Part shown: positions 10,219 to 22,440 of the stretch, one piece after another
Layout of the letters: each line of letters starts with the position of its first letter
Numbering within the stretch: position 1 is the first letter of the stretch
Assembly: GCA_022702705.1 (NCBI GenBank)
Contig: CM040424.1
Location: 140,975,665 to 141,039,664 of the forward strand
Direction: 5' to 3'
From: Papilionanthe hookeriana x Papilionanthe teres
Taxonomy: Eukaryota; Streptophyta; Magnoliopsida; Asparagales; Orchidaceae
DNA length: 64,000 nt
Notes under the pieces: model-generated
Databases searched by the model: none
Seen by the model: only the letters and a program-made list of their open reading frames with translations
What the model was told of the DNA's origin: nothing
Position numbers and translations under genes: made by a program

Positions 10219-13200
10219 TGCTGACCTCACATTTGGTTAAGGTCTAGTCTTTTTTTAGAACAGCCTAGGGTCTAGCCATAGGATTTTCCTTGTGACTATC
10301 TTAAAGGACTAGCAATGGAACCCACACCCCATAGAAATTCAAAATACTGATTTGCTTCACTTGAAGTTTTCAAATGCTTAAAGTCTAAGCTCTAAATGCT
10401 TAGGAGGATGAGACCAAGCATTAGGAAGCTCAAGAGAAGTCCCCTATATGATGGTCAAGCCTTAGAACTTACCCTGGCTGGTCTAGGAGAGGCTCACACA
10501 CACTTACACATTACACTCTCATACACTACCTTACAACCCTAAACGAAACTTTTCCACACTTGATCCCCTACTCCTTTGGAAACACATGTGGGTGCTTTCC
10601 TCAAGCTCTTAGCCCAGGCTAGGGCATGATTAGTACCAGCACATGGAGGGTCCAAATGGGGAATTCCCACGGTCCATGACTCAAAAAGGTTATCAAACCC
10701 TCTTAACCTCAAATTTACCAAAATTCCTAAAATACCCTAAATTACTAAAATGCCCCTCCTAGCCCAAAAATTCAAAAAATTCTAAAAATTCCCAAAAATT
10801 ATCAAAACCCTTCAAATATTCCCAATTTTAATTTAAATCTCTTTATTTGATCCAATTTGATCAAATTTGTCGAAATTGACCAAACGACCTAAATTGCCCC
10901 TATGGGCCCAAAATGCCAAAAACACCCCCAATATCCATCCAATTGACTTCAACCTTACTCAATTTCAATTCTAAACCAAAATTCAACATCCCAAATCCCA
11001 ATTGAAACCAAATCCAAGTCAAATTTGACCCAATTGCATTCTCAATTTCAAACCAAACAAAAAAAAACCCCAATTTTGACCATATGACCCAATTTCCTTA
11101 AATTAAACCCCATGAACCAATAAATTCCCCAAATTAATATCCAAAACCTTTCACGACAGTCCTCTAAACCAAATTGAACCATCAATTACCACCAATGTGA
11201 GCCCAAACCTCACTCAAGTCCAACCAAACCTAAAATCCCTAAATTTGCCCCAATTGTGTCACATACCCAAAATCCATAAAATTGAATGCCCTCAACCCAA
11301 AATTGACACCCAATTAAAACTGAGAACTCTTCAAGACATCCTCCTAGACCATTTGAAATCATTAATTGGCCTTTGAACCCACTCTATCCTAAAGTAAACC
11401 CAAGCTAACCGAACATACACAAAATTGACCAAATACCCAATTTAAACCAAATTAACTCCCCAAACCAATTCAAAACAACTCCAATCCTCTCCCAAACTCT
11501 TTATAGCAATCATACACACCATATTGAGCAATAAATTGAACCTAACCCAAGCTTGAACCCAACTATCCCAATTTGAACCCAAGTGACCCAAATTGAACCC
11601 ATGAGCCAAATGAACCAAATCAAGCCAAATATGACAAAACCAAGCTCACCATAGCCAACCATTGGACTCCTAGGATTGAGCTAGATCCACCTAGCCCACG
11701 TTAGTGGAGCATGGACAGAGATCCCATGATTTAGGGGATTCCCTCCCTTAGATGGGTAAAACATAAAGAGATTTGTAATGAGCACTTAAGCACTTAAGCT
11801 CACCCCACTTATGACCTGTCCTCTGGCTCACCTGATCGCTGGCCACCTCCCCTAGCCTGGCCGGCTAGTTTAGTCACCGGAGGAGCCAAAACTGAGAGCC
11901 ACCACACTTGATTCTTCACCCAATTGAACAATCCAATGTCTCAAGCCCTAAATTTCCACTATAGCTCTTCTGCCTTCCACCTCTACAGTTGATTCCACCC
12001 ACTAGCAAGCCCCATGCTCAGCTCAATGGCAATGGCCATAAGTAGAGCTCTCAATGGCCAAAAGATGGTGCTGAAATTTTCTCAAGGAAACACTGCCAAA
12101 ACTTCACCCAAGATTCCCTCAGACCTCCTAAGTGTAATCCCACTGTCTTCAGGCATTGACTCCCTCTGTCCTCAGCCAATTTTTCCACTGAAATTTCAGC
12201 CAAACCAGGACACTTTTCACCACAGCTCCACACTACACCAAAGTTCAATTAACTGTGCCCACACCTTCACAACACTGAGAGAAGAAGTTACCCCATCAAA
12301 GCCCCATCACAGAGAGCCTCTGTACCATACTTTAATCAACACCTGAAATCGGCCTTGGTCTAATTCAAGTCGAGACATTTCACTAGGGCAAAAGACTTCA
12401 TCTGGAGGTTCGCTGAGACCAATTGAAGCTGCTACAACCATCTAATTGAAGCCTCCCCTCTCAGATAAAGGTATTAAGCTCACTCTTCCTCTCGAGCCTA
12501 TTTCGATCCTCCATGTATTTATACTGTATTTTATAAAATGGTGTTTTAGCCATATAGATAGGTTCGTCTCCCCTATATGAGTTCAAAAAAATAAACAAAT
12601 GTGATTTGGATGGGTCTAGGCCAAGATTTTAGAGTTAGAAGGTGGACGCTTACGGGATAGACTAGTTGGGGAAGAAGACACAAGGCTGTTGGATGGAGCA
12701 TGTTTCAAATGGACATATCAGATAACACCGGACAAAGTTATATTTCATAAAATGCAGCCACGTGGCAGCTGAATCAGAAGGCAGTGTCAAATGGCAGTGT
12801 TGCGTGGTCTTTCGGAGCTGCCGAGGATACAGTTAGCTCCGCATGTTTAATTAAGAAAATATAATTTATTTGAATTATTAAATCAGATAAACTTTGAAAA
12901 TTCATAACTTGGTGTAGAAAAATCATAAAAATAAAAGAAAAAAACCCTCTTGCTTAGTGAATATAGGAGAACAATGTGGAATTAGTTTGATTTTTATTTG
13001 ATGTATATTTTATTTTTATTTAATTAAATACTGTTCTGAGTATTTTGTCTCTTTTTTTGCATAGACACTTCACCATGGCTTGTTCTTTGGGGGTCTTGTT
13101 CCCTCTATCATGGGGGATCTTCCCTGATTTTTCCAAGGTCAGGGGAGATCTCTCTGAAGAGATCCTTATTTTTCAAGTTGTTTCTGTCTGTTTTGGTATA

Positions 13201-13255
13201 AAAATTGTAATAATCTAAATATTTATTAGGAAAATCTAAAATAAATTTTGGTAGG
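10219..13255 (+). mobile_element. Type A giant LTR, 5' portion (A3), truncated
   Basis: It starts TGCTGACCTCAC, one base off the consensus start. It follows the A1 layout: GGTCTAGCCATAGGATTTTCC start region, acac-rich stretch (10,490-10,530), C-rich tract (10,690-11,650), mixed segment (11,650-12,500), hairpin block (12,548-12,590), CpG-rich core (12,650-12,845), then the AGGAGAACAATGTGG motif (12,967-12,981). It stops at 13,255, where a reverse Athila-type LTR begins, so its 3' half is missing here. Sequence divergence from A1 is clearly greater than between A1 and A2. Confidence 0.8.
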
Positions 13256-14730
13256 TGATCGGGACGTTTACGGACTTTATATTGCAAGAATTTATGAACT
13301 CGAATTTATGATTTTGTAAAGTCCAAGCAATCAACACAAGTATACGTATCGTATCAAGTAATACAGGGCTCTAATGGAGTCATGGTTATCGATCCCACAG
13401 GGAGCTTACCAAGTAGAAGAAAATGTTCATAATAGATAATGTAGCACTGAAATCCGATACTCAAATTACACTTAAAGTTTAATACCTACTTCTACTACCA
13501 CTATGCAGAAAACAGTAACAATTAATTAAACTATAATTACTTCTAATAACTTTTAAAATAGAATTAACTAACAGACACACACTAAGTTTAGTCACTAAAT
13601 CTAAGGCTAAGCTAGGAGGATACCGGCTCTCACTACGGAGCTCCCACTCACCCTTCACCTGAATTCTAACCTTCGAGTTTAGTTACTAATCTTAGGACCA
13701 ATTTGGGAATCTCAGCCTGTTATGCTAAAACCACCAAATTGAAGTCGATCAAAAAACACATTTCCCTATTTATTTGCACTCAATTCCCATAAACTATGCA
13801 ATTCATCTATGGAAATTGAATGGGTTCTTCATTATTGTTGTAGGACACTAAATCCTTTCAAAATTAATGTTCAACAACATATTTTAACAATTCAATTAGC
13901 CAGATCAAAAAGTAAATTAATTTTGAAATAAAAAACCATCACAATTTCTTCAATACATTAAAAGCACTTCAAATCCACATCAATCCATCATCACATCTCT
14001 ATGCAAGAAGAAAGACAAAAGAGACTACTTAGAATTCATGAGGAAGATACAATAAAACATGGATTTTATATATAAAAGAAAAGTCATACAAACCAAAAAA
14101 AATACAACTTATCTCTTTCTCTTCCCCAATGCAATTCCCTTGAAGTTCCTTTGAATCCATTTCTCTCTTCTTTACAACACTTAGTTCCCTCTTTATAATG
14201 GAAAGGAAGAAGCAATCTCTCACTTTACTCCTTCTCCTTCACTCCTTAGAGAAGAATTCCTCTTAAATTTTCACTTCTACACACTCTTCTACTAAGCTCT
14301 AACACTTAACACACACCAAGACCAATCAAAAACACTCCAAACCCTCAAAGACCACTCCATTTTCGTCCAAAAACAGTTACTTATAAGTTAGAAATGAGAT
14401 CCTAACAGTTTCCATAGGCATACCTTCAAAAAGTTGCCAAAACTCCTCAAATTTGAATTCTACCGACATTGGGCGCCTGCGGCGCTCTATCGTCCCAATA
14501 ATTGCAGAAGTCTCTGGAAAATGGCGCTGATGGCGCCAGAACCTGTTTTCCTCCTTTTTGCTCCTTTTTGCTCCTTTTTGCTCCGAATTCGTTCCTTTTC
14601 ACTTCTTTTCGCTCCAATCACCTAAAATCATCATACCTGCAACAAATCATGAAAAATACCTTTCTTTAAAGTGCACACAAAAAATGGGTAAAATTATATA
14701 GTAAAAACAGTATATATTTTTGGTGCATCA
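13256..14730 (-). mobile_element. Athila-like LTR, reverse (second subfamily), ~1,475 bp
   Basis: Read on the minus strand it starts TGATGCACC (14,730) and ends CCCGATCA (13,256). It contains the complement of the CTGTGGGAT, GATACGATACGTATACTTG and AGTGGCAG-type segments of the main Athila LTR, so it is homologous but clearly diverged. It shares with 37,331-38,875 a block near 13,860-13,960 (AACATATTTTAACAATTCAA). A GTAGG at 13,251-13,255 is the probable left target duplication. A polypurine tract follows on its inner side, making it the 3' LTR of a reverse element. Confidence 0.8.
14551..14584 (+). repeat. CTCCTTTTTG short tandem repeat
   Basis: Three and a half direct copies of a 10-bp unit within the reverse Athila-like LTR. 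The related LTR at 37,331-38,875 has only a shorter CTTTTTGCTTC version near 38,750. Confidence 0.9.
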
Positions 14731-15237
14731 AAATCCCTTAAACTTTAACTATTACTTGTCCTCAAATAATAATTTTACTACATAAAATATAACTCTAGGC
14801 AATGCACTTTTCACCTGTAAGATACTAAAATTTTTCATTTAAAAGAATATATTGGTTAAATCTTAAGAAAGAAATTTAGTAACTCAGGTCAATACTACAT
14901 GTATAAGAATATTCAACAATCAGATTTAAGAGTTCTAGTTTTCTATTTATTTCAAAATAAACCATAATGTGTTACATTAAGAGTGCCTTGAAAGATTATG
15001 TGAAAAAGGAGTTCAGGCAAATTTTATCAGAATGTAGGCCAATACTTTAAATATAAATTCAGAAATGAAATCAAGCTCCCTATTAAGGGTGATTCAAGTG
15101 AAGCCAATTTTTGATTAGACATCTCCTCAAGCTTCTCCTTGTAAACATTTTTCTTTCTTTTTTTTCTTTTTCTTTTTTCTCTTTTTATTTTCGGGATTGT
15201 TTCTCAATCAATCAATCTTTTCTTTTCTTTTTTTCAC
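14731..15237 (-). mobile_element. 3' untranslated part and polypurine tract of the reverse Athila-like element
   Basis: On the minus strand AAAGTTTAAGGGATTT (14,746-14,731) directly precedes the LTR and is the likely polypurine tract. Further in are a short match to the intact element's 3' region (ACTTGTCCTCAA complement near 14,755) and AGGAGAAGCTTGAGGAGATG (complement of 15,121-15,140, equal to 26,174-26,193). The element is cut at 15,237 by a type B giant LTR. TTCAC at 15,233-15,237 is the possible target duplication, unmatched in the window. Confidence 0.75.
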
Positions 15238-15259
15238 TGTTGACCTCATTTTTATGATA

Positions 15260-15970
15260 AGTTAACCCTTGACCCAAAAAGTCAACTTTGGTCAAATGGT
15301 CTATTCTGACCCAATAACCCACCCTACTGACCCAGTAGGTCAACCCTTGACCAAAAAAGTCAAATTTGATCAAAATGACCAATTCTGACCCAATGACCAA
15401 CCCTACCGACCCAACATGTTAACGTTTTAACCCAAAAAGTCAAATTTGGCCAAAATGATCAATCCTGACCCAATGACCAACGCTACTGTCCCAACAGGTC
15501 AACCCTTGACCTAAAAAGTCATGGTAAAAATGGTCAATCTTGACCCAATAACCAACCCTACTGACCCAACAGGTCAACCCTTGACCCAAAAAGTCAACTT
15601 TGGTTAAAATGGTCAATTCTGACTCAATGACCAACCTTACTGACCCAACAGGTCAACCCTTTGACCCAAAAGTCAACTTTGGTCAGAATGGTCAATCGTG
15701 ACCCATTGACTAACCCTACTGACCAATAGGTCAACCCATGACCTAAAAAGTCAACTTTGGTCAAAATGGTCAATCTTGACCCAATGACCAACCCTACTGA
15801 CCCAATAGGTCAACCCATGACCTAAAAAGTCAACTTTGGTCAAAATGGTCAATCCTGATCGAATGACCAGCCTTATTGACCTAATAAGTCAACCCATGAA
15901 TACAAAAGTCAATTTTGGTCAAACTGGTCTATTTTTGACCAAATGACCAATTATTGACCCAATAACCTGT
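15260..15970 (+). repeat. ~78-bp TTGACC tandem array at the start of B1
   Basis: About nine copies of a 78-79-bp unit, measured from successive GTCAACCC words at 15,498, 15,573, 15,652, 15,730, 15,809 and 15,888. Each unit carries about five TTGAC(C/T) words counting both strands, for example GGTCAA, CTTGACCC, AGTCAACT and GGTCAAAATGG. TTGAC(C/T) is the core of the W-box bound by plant WRKY factors. The array lies where the U3 promoter region of an LTR would be. Confidence 0.9.
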
Positions 15971-17374
15971 TTAAGACCCCAAGATGACATAATTAATCAA
16001 ATAATTAATTTTAAAATTATTTTGATTAATTAAACTAACTAATAATTTAATTTTTAATATTTTAATTAATGACATAATTAATTAAAATGAAAATTAAATT
16101 AAAAATCGTAAAATGACAAAATGCACCAAAATGTAATAAAAATGACAAAATTAACCAAATAATTAATTTCAAAATTATTTTGATTAATTAAATGGCTAAT
16201 GATTTAATTTTTAAAATCTTAATTAATGACATAATTAATTAAAATGAAAAATTAAATTAAAATTCATAAAAATGATAAAATGCAAAAATTAATTAAAAAA
16301 AATGGAATTAATCAAACAATTAATTCCAAAATTATTTTTAATTAATTAAAGGACCAATAATTTAATTTCCATATTTTAATTAATGGCATAATTAATTAAA
16401 ATGAAAATTAAATTAAAAAGACATGAAATGAGACAAAATCCAATTTCAAATAAAAAAGGACATGATAATTAATCAAATAATTGATTTGGAATTATTTCCA
16501 ATTAATAATTGATTAATAAAATAATTTCCAATATTTTAATTAATGACATAATTAATTAAAATGGAAATTAAATTAAGAAAGGAGTATTAAATGGAATTTT
16601 AACCCATAACACTATGGTTTTCTAAAAATTCCAAAACTCCTTTATGGCATCACACATGACCTCATATGGGTTAGACACAACCCATATAACCCATTAAAAA
16701 TGAAATAACACATGGATAACCCATCACGTATCATTGTTAACCATAGTTAGGTATTCATCATAAAGAAAAAGGAGGTGTCATCCTCTCCTAAACTCAATCC
16801 ATGAATCACTCTTTTGCATGAGTTGAAGTGGCTTGTCATTTTAAGCATGTCATGAACTAGTCAATGAGGATGGAACACCATTTAACTTCACTCTTATACC
16901 ATGGTTAAATCACATTATGCTTCATCATGACAAAAATTATAAAATGGAAAATGAAAGAATTACATGGCATCCTCTCATCAAAACTTAATTGACATGGAAG
17001 ATGGATGATAGCCTACTCTTATTGACTCACCATGCACCTCGCTCTCATCCAATGGAGGGAAGACATAAATTTGAGTTAGCCATTTACCATAGTTAAATCT
17101 AATCATGAAAGAAGATGAGTAAGAGGCTAATGTGGCACACTCTCCTCAAAGCCATTAAATGAGCTGATGAACTTATGTGAGGGAGGTTAATTCAGACCAT
17201 AAGAGCATATTCTATCCACCTCGTGAATGAACAAATGAGGGAAATCCAAAGCATGAACTCAAATCAAACCATGAGTAAACTTCTCATGGTTTGCTCTTAG
17301 GAAAATATATTCCCTTATCCACAACCCACAATTCTATCCCTAATTGATCATGGTGAAGATAACAACTTACCTAG

Positions 17375-17379
17375 ATGAA
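17375..17379. repeat. Target-site duplication ATGAA, left
   Basis: ATGAA immediately precedes the TGATCACTG start of the intact Athila element and is repeated at 28,202-28,206 after its GTGGGTCA end. Confidence 0.95.
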
Positions 17380-17555
17380 TGATCACTGAAAATTTTATTA
17401 AGAAATTCATACCTATTTTTGATGAAATTGCACTTTAAAGAAGGGTATTTTCTTTATTTTGTTGCAGGAATGGAGAATTTAGGTGATAAAAGCAAAAATC
17501 ACAAAAAGGAGCGAATTTGGAGCAAAAAGGAAGAAAATAATGAAATTTGTGCTGA

Positions 17556-17710
17556 GTCGCCGACGGCGAGATCGAGCACCCCGACGGCGAGGTTACGAGG
17601 AGACATTTCTGAAGGATTTATAACTGTCTCGCTGACAGTGAGATAGCGCGGTTTGAAGATCTTCTAGAAGCCTCGCCGACAGTGAGGTAGTTCGTCGCCG
17701 ACTGCGAGCT
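17556..17710 (+). repeat. Cluster of CTCGCNGACNGCGAG-type hairpin motifs, 5' LTR
   Basis: Five variants of a motif with GC-rich 5-bp arms around GAC: GTCGCCGACGGCGAG (17,556), CCCCGACGGCGAGG (17,578), CTCGCTGACAGTGAG (17,628), CTCGCCGACAGTGAG (17,672) and GTCGCCGACTGCGAG (17,694). The 3' LTR and LTR-1 have the same cluster with one motif gained or lost. The same motif recurs in the post-pol ORF at 24,602-24,710. Confidence 0.85.
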
Positions 17711-17786
17711 AGTTTAAATGGCACAGATACATTGAACCTGGACACTTTTTGAAGGGATGCTTACACACCTCTTGGTCCTTTGCTCA

Positions 17787-17802
17787 CCTCTATATATAGA
17801 GG
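17787..17802 (+). promoter_or_regulatory. TATA box of the 5' LTR
   Basis: CCTCTATATATAGAGG, identical to LTR-1. The 3' LTR has TATATATAGTGG (27,001), losing the palindrome by one base but keeping the TATA core. It is the likely promoter of the element transcript, starting near 17,825. Confidence 0.7.
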
Positions 17803-18923
17803 CCGAAATTCAGCTTATAAGGTTGTTGTTGTGTGCAGTTTTTTTGTGTGTTAATTTGTGTTATTGGGTGTTAAGTGTTATAAGTGAGTCTTAGTGAGTC
17901 TTTAGTGAGTTAGTGAGTTTTTAGTAAGTCTTGCTGTACTGGAAGGAAGAGTCATAGGAGCTGCTAGGAGTCTGCTTGGGGATAAATTAAGATAAGTATT
18001 TGTATTTATTGTTTTTAACTTTAAATGAAATCCATGCTTAGTTTAGTTCCCATGCATTCTGAGTAGTTTATTAGTCTTTCTCCCTATTATGAAATTAAGT
18101 GACTTGATGAACTAAAAATAGAAGTACTTTTATATATATATATATTAATAAATTGTGATAATTTTTACTTAAAACTTAATTTACTTTCAAACTGGCCATT
18201 TGATTTGTTAAAATATGTTGAATATCATCTATAGTAAAAATTACATCTGATATTCGGGGAATTCAAAAGCCTTGGAAGGAGGATGCAAAATAAATAGGGA
18301 AATAATATCACTGGGCGTAGAATTGAGCATTTTAGTGTGACAGACTAAAATATTCAATTCGGTCCTATTGTTTGAGAGCTGAAGTGTAGATGTTAGCCCT
18401 CAGGCGAGGGGAACGTGGGAGCTCTGAAGTGGCAGTCGATATCCTCCCAGCCTAGCCGTAGATTCAGTAATCAAATGTAGGATTAGTCAATATTCTTTAC
18501 ACCTGGACCAAAGGGTAAAGAATAGGAATGCTCCTATTTGTCACAATACCTTAAAATTATCTATTTAAATTCATCAATCACTTAAATTTCTAAACAAGGG
18601 GAAAGATACTTTTTCTGAATAGTTAAGACTTATTTAGCAATTAGTTTAATTTCCTGCAGTTTCAATACGTATTAATTTTCTACTTAGTTAAGTTACCTAA
18701 TCGAAATACTTAGTTTAGTTTATTGCGCTTAAATTTAGAATTCCAAATTTTCGTATACTATTATTATTATTATTTTAAAATTAGTTGTTATTTAATTTTC
18801 TCTTTCCCTGTGGGATTGATAACCAGGACTCCACTAGAGCCCTATATTACTTGATACGATACGTATACTTGCGTAGCATCCACAACATAAACAATTACAA
18901 TTATATACATATAATATAGCGGG

Positions 18924-18980
18924 GTCAAGTTTTTGGCGTCGTTGCAATTAAATTATAAATATCATAATATAAAATTGTGG
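18924..18980 (+). repeat. 57-bp terminal duplication with fossil primer binding site
   Basis: GTCAAGTTTTTGGCGTCGTT followed by GC occurs at 18,924 and again at 18,981, exactly 57 bp apart. The second copy continues into the functional primer binding site. The first lies inside the LTR and is also present in the 3' LTR (near 28,141) and in LTR-1 (near 8,980). The LTR end thus appears to have moved outward by one duplication unit, trapping an old primer site. Confidence 0.85.
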
Positions 18981-18990
18981 GTCAAGTTTT

Positions 18991-19009
18991 TGGCGTCGTT
19001 GCCGGGGAA
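18991..19009 (+). other. Primer binding site, tRNA-Asp type
   Basis: TGGCGTCGTTGCCGGGGAA begins six bases after the LTR end. It resembles the complement of the 3' end of plant tRNA-Asp, with one apparent substitution (GCGTC for GCGCC). The tRNA assignment is from general knowledge of Athila-type elements and was not computed. Confidence 0.8.
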
Positions 19010-19087
19010 AGTAAGAAAAATTTACTAGAGTAACGGACTATTTTAAAATAATCATAATAAATAAATTAATATCTATTCTAAAATTGT

Positions 19088-20640
19088 ATGCGCAAATTTA
19101 GAAACGAAAATTTAATACCTTACGATTCTGAGTTAGAGCGTACAATTAAAAGAATTAGAAAACAAAAGAAACAAATTATAAATTTAACACAAATGGCGAA
19201 TATTCCCGAAATTCAAAATATGAACCAATAAAGACCATTAAGAGATTATGCCAACCCTACATCGGATGAGATTCATTTAACTATTCAAAACCCCGATGTA
19301 GCTCGCTAATTCATTTGAACTTAAACCTCGCAATTATCCAAATGGTACAAAACAATCAATTTAGTGGTTCACCTACTGAAGATCCTAATTTACATCTTGC
19401 TAGTTTTCTAGAACTTTGTGCTATTTTTAAATATCAAGGAGTATCTGACGATGCTATAAGACTTAGACTTTTTCCTTTTTCATTCAGGGATAAGGCTAAA
19501 ATGTGGTTGAATTCGTTAGCACCTGATCTATAAAAACTTGGGGAGAATTATCACAAAATATTCTATCCAAATATTTTCCACCATCTAAAACTGCTAAGTT
19601 TAGAAATGATATAACTTCTTTTTGTCAGATAGATGGAGAATCAATATATGAATCTTGGGAGAGATTTAAGGAACTCCTTAGGAAATGCCCACATCATGCG
19701 CTACCAGATTGGCTAATTATTCAAACCTTTTATAATGGATTAGTAGGATCTTTAAGATCAATCATCGATGCTCTTCCTGGAGGTTCATTAATGTCTAAAC
19801 CATTTGATGAATCATATGCACTAATCGAAGAAATGGCAACAAATAATTTCCAATGGCCTGCTGATAGAGTAAATCCGAAAAAGATAGCCAGCATTCATGA
19901 AAACGATGCAATATCTATGTTAGCTTCTCAAATTGTCGTTATATCTAAGAAATTAGATCATTTTGGAATGAACTACTCTCCTACTTTAGAAGAAAACTCA
20001 TCTGGACAAATCATAGAATCTCAATCTAATTATGAAACTTTAAATGCTATTAATAATAGGACTAATAACCCTTATTCAAACTATTATAATCCTGGTTGGA
20101 AAACTCATCCAAATTTTAATTGGAATAACACATATAATCAACAATGGATGAATCAACCTAATCAAGCAAATCCAAACTATAAACCTAATTACCCACCTGG
20201 ATTTAATAACAATAACCCTCAATTCAAAGATAAGAAATTATCTATGGATGAATTAATTTTGAATATGGGTCATCAACTACAAAATCAAGGAAATCAACTA
20301 CAAATTCAAAGAAATCAATTACAAATTCAAGGAACATCTATTAAAAATATCGAAACTCAACTTGGACATATTGCTACTGCGCTAAATAATAGAATACCTC
20401 GAACTTTTCCAAGTAATGTAGAAATAAATCCTAAAGATCAGGGAAAAGAACAAATTAAAGCAATACAACTAAGGAGTGGAAAAGAATTAGAACCTCAAAT
20501 TCAAAAAGAACTTGAAAGCCAAAAAGAGGAAGTGGAAATTGAAAAGGAAACAATTCAACAAGATTCAAACTTAGAACATCCTTTAATACCTTTAAAAATT
20601 TCTGTTGAAAAACCTCCACCACCATTTCCTCAACGACTAG
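19088..20640 (+). pseudogene. Athila gag (capsid) remnant
   Basis: Gag forms the virus-like particle that packages element RNA. The likely start is ATG at 19,088. The frame is then broken by TAA at 19,229 (a Gln-like position) and by frameshifts near 19,315 and 19,527. After 19,527 one frame stays open into the protease. Readable parts include the FSGSPTEDPNLHLASF region (19,356-19,410), SWERFKELLRKCPHH (19,657), MATNNFQWP (19,833) and the Asn/Tyr-rich YNPGWKTHPNFNW (20,086), a usual Athila gag landmark. A Gln-rich repeat GNQLQIQ follows (20,285-20,340). I see no CCHC zinc knuckle. Confidence 0.88.
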
Positions 20641-21510
20641 CTCAACATAGAAAAGATAAACATTTTGCTAAATTCCTTGAAATACTAAAGAAATTAACAA
20701 TCAATATACCTTTTGTCGAAGCTTTAGATCAGATGCCAAATTATTTAAAATTTATGAAAGATATTGTAAATAAGAAAAGAAAATTCAGTGATAATGAAAT
20801 AGTCGCACTTAGTGAAGAGTGTAGTGCTATTATTCAGAAGAAGCTTCCTGAAAAATTGAAAGATCCTGGTAGTTTCACTATAACCTGTGCTATAGGAAAA
20901 AAATTTTATGGAAAAGCTTTGTGTGACTTAGGAGCAAGCATCAATCTAATGCCTCTATCGATTTTTAAGAGATTAGGATTAAGAAAAATTACACCTACTT
21001 CAGTAACCCTTCAATTAGCTGATCGTTCGGTTACCTATCCTAAGGGAGTTATTGAAGATGTGTTAGTAAAAGTGGATAAATTTATCTTCCCAGTAGATTT
21101 TATTGTTTTAGATATGGAGGAAGATAAAGAAATTCCTATCATTTTAGGAAGACCATTTTTAGCTACTTGAAAAGCTATGATTGATGTTCAGAAAGGAGAA
21201 TTAACTATGAGAGTAAATGACAAAAAAGTTACCTTTAATATTGCAAAATCAATGAAATATGCTGCGCTAGAAAAAGATGATGAATGTTTTCGGATGGAAA
21301 TACTTAAACATTTACAACAAGAATATTTTAAGGAATATTACGAAGATAAATTAGAAAAAGAAAATACTGAATTAATTGAAGATAATAATGAAGAACTAGA
21401 TTATATTCAGAAAATATTTGAATTTTTGGATAATACTGAAAACATTAACAAGAATATAGTTCCATCAATTATTAAACCTCCTGAACTTGAGCTAAAATAT
21501 TACCTGATCA
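20641..21510 (+). pseudogene. Athila protease domain and linker
   Basis: An aspartic protease that would cleave the polyprotein. The active-site loop reads CDLGASINLM (20,921-20,950); the D-L-G-A form instead of D-S/T-G-A is usual in this branch. It is followed by LADRSVTYPKGVIEDV and by the ILGRPFLAT flap-end motif. A TGA at 21,168 replaces the next codon, the same frame goes on (IDVQKGELTMR) to 21,498, and a one-base frameshift there moves the rest into the RT frame. The acidic linker (21,340-21,460) is poorly conserved as expected. Confidence 0.9.
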
Positions 21511-22440
21511 TTTGAAATATGCTTATTTAGGTAATTCTTCAACTTTACCAGTTATTATTTCATCTGCATTAAGCGAATTTCAAGAACAAGAACTTTTAGA
21601 AAATTTAAAAAAATATAAGAAAACTTTTGGTTGGACTTTAGCAGATATTAAAGGAATTAATCCTTCAATCTGTATGCATAGAATTATTTTAGATGATGAA
21701 CATAAACCTAAAGCAGATCCCCAAAGGAGATTAAACCCGATAATGAAAGAAGTATTTAAGAAAGAAATTTTAAAATGGTTAGATAATGGTATTATATATC
21801 ATATTTCTGACAGTGCTTGGGTAAGCCCAATTCACTGTGTTCCTAAGAAAGGAGGAGTGACCGTCACTGCCAATGAAAATAACGATCTTATTCCTATAAG
21901 ACAAGTTACTGGTTGGTGTATATGTATTGATTATAGGAAATTAAATACCGCCACCAGGAAAGATCACTTCCCTTTATCATTTCTAGACCAGATGTTAGAT
22001 AGATTAATCGGACATAAGTATTTTTGTTTTCTAGATGGATACACCGGTTATCATCAAATACAAATTGCTCTCGAGGATCAAGAAAAACTACATTTACTAG
22101 TCCTTATGGAACTTTCGCTTTTCGAAGAATGCCTTTTGGATTATGTAATGCACCAAGCAACATTCCGGAGATGTATGATGTCTATATTTAGTAAGTTAAT
22201 TGACAATGGAATAGAAGTATTTATGGATGATTTCTCTGTATTTGGAACATCATTTGACACATGCTTAACACATCTTGAAAAAGTATTAGAAGTATGTGAG
22301 AAAACAATTTTAGTTCTAAATTGGGAGAAATGTCAATTTATGGTTGCGGGCGGCATTGTATTAGGGCATAAAATTTCAGAAAAAAGGCATGGAAGTGGAC
22401 TATGCAAAAATTCAAGTTATAGCTAAATTACCACCTCCAA
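21511..22440 (+). pseudogene. Athila reverse transcriptase domain
   Basis: Copies element RNA into cDNA. Motifs in order: WVSPIHCVPKKGG (about 21,818-21,856), ICIDYRKLNTATRKDHFPL (about 21,920-21,976), FCFLDGYTGYHQI (22,024-22,062) and the catalytic FMDD (22,220-22,231), which is intact. Between about 22,088 and 22,160 two compensating frameshifts scramble the segment that should hold the FGLCNAP motif. A further frameshift near 22,385 moves the end (KLPPPTTVKGVRSFLGHAGF) into another frame. Confidence 0.92.

Larger units (their letters stand above)
15238..17379 (+). mobile_element. Type B giant LTR (B1), 5' segment
   Basis: It starts TGTTGACCTCATTTTT. Order of parts: a ~78-bp tandem array (15,260-15,970), AT-rich TTAATTA segment (15,980-16,600), then a non-coding segment rich in CATGGT and CACC words (16,600-17,379). 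The same order is seen in B2 (39,652 onward) and, reversed, in 51,379-48,746. The intact Athila element interrupts it at 17,380 with duplication of ATGAA; it resumes at 28,207. Confidence 0.85.
17380..18984 (+). repeat. 5' LTR of the Athila element
   Basis: 1,605 bp, TGATCACTG...GTGGGTCA. Landmarks: five hairpin-like GACGGCGAG-type motifs (17,556-17,710), TATA box (17,787-17,802), GTGTGCAG and GTGAGTC repeats (17,830-17,930), TA run (~18,131-18,144), the GTGGGATTGATAACCAGG segment (~18,811-18,828), and a 57-bp terminal duplication containing a primer-site copy (18,924-18,980). Confidence 0.95.
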
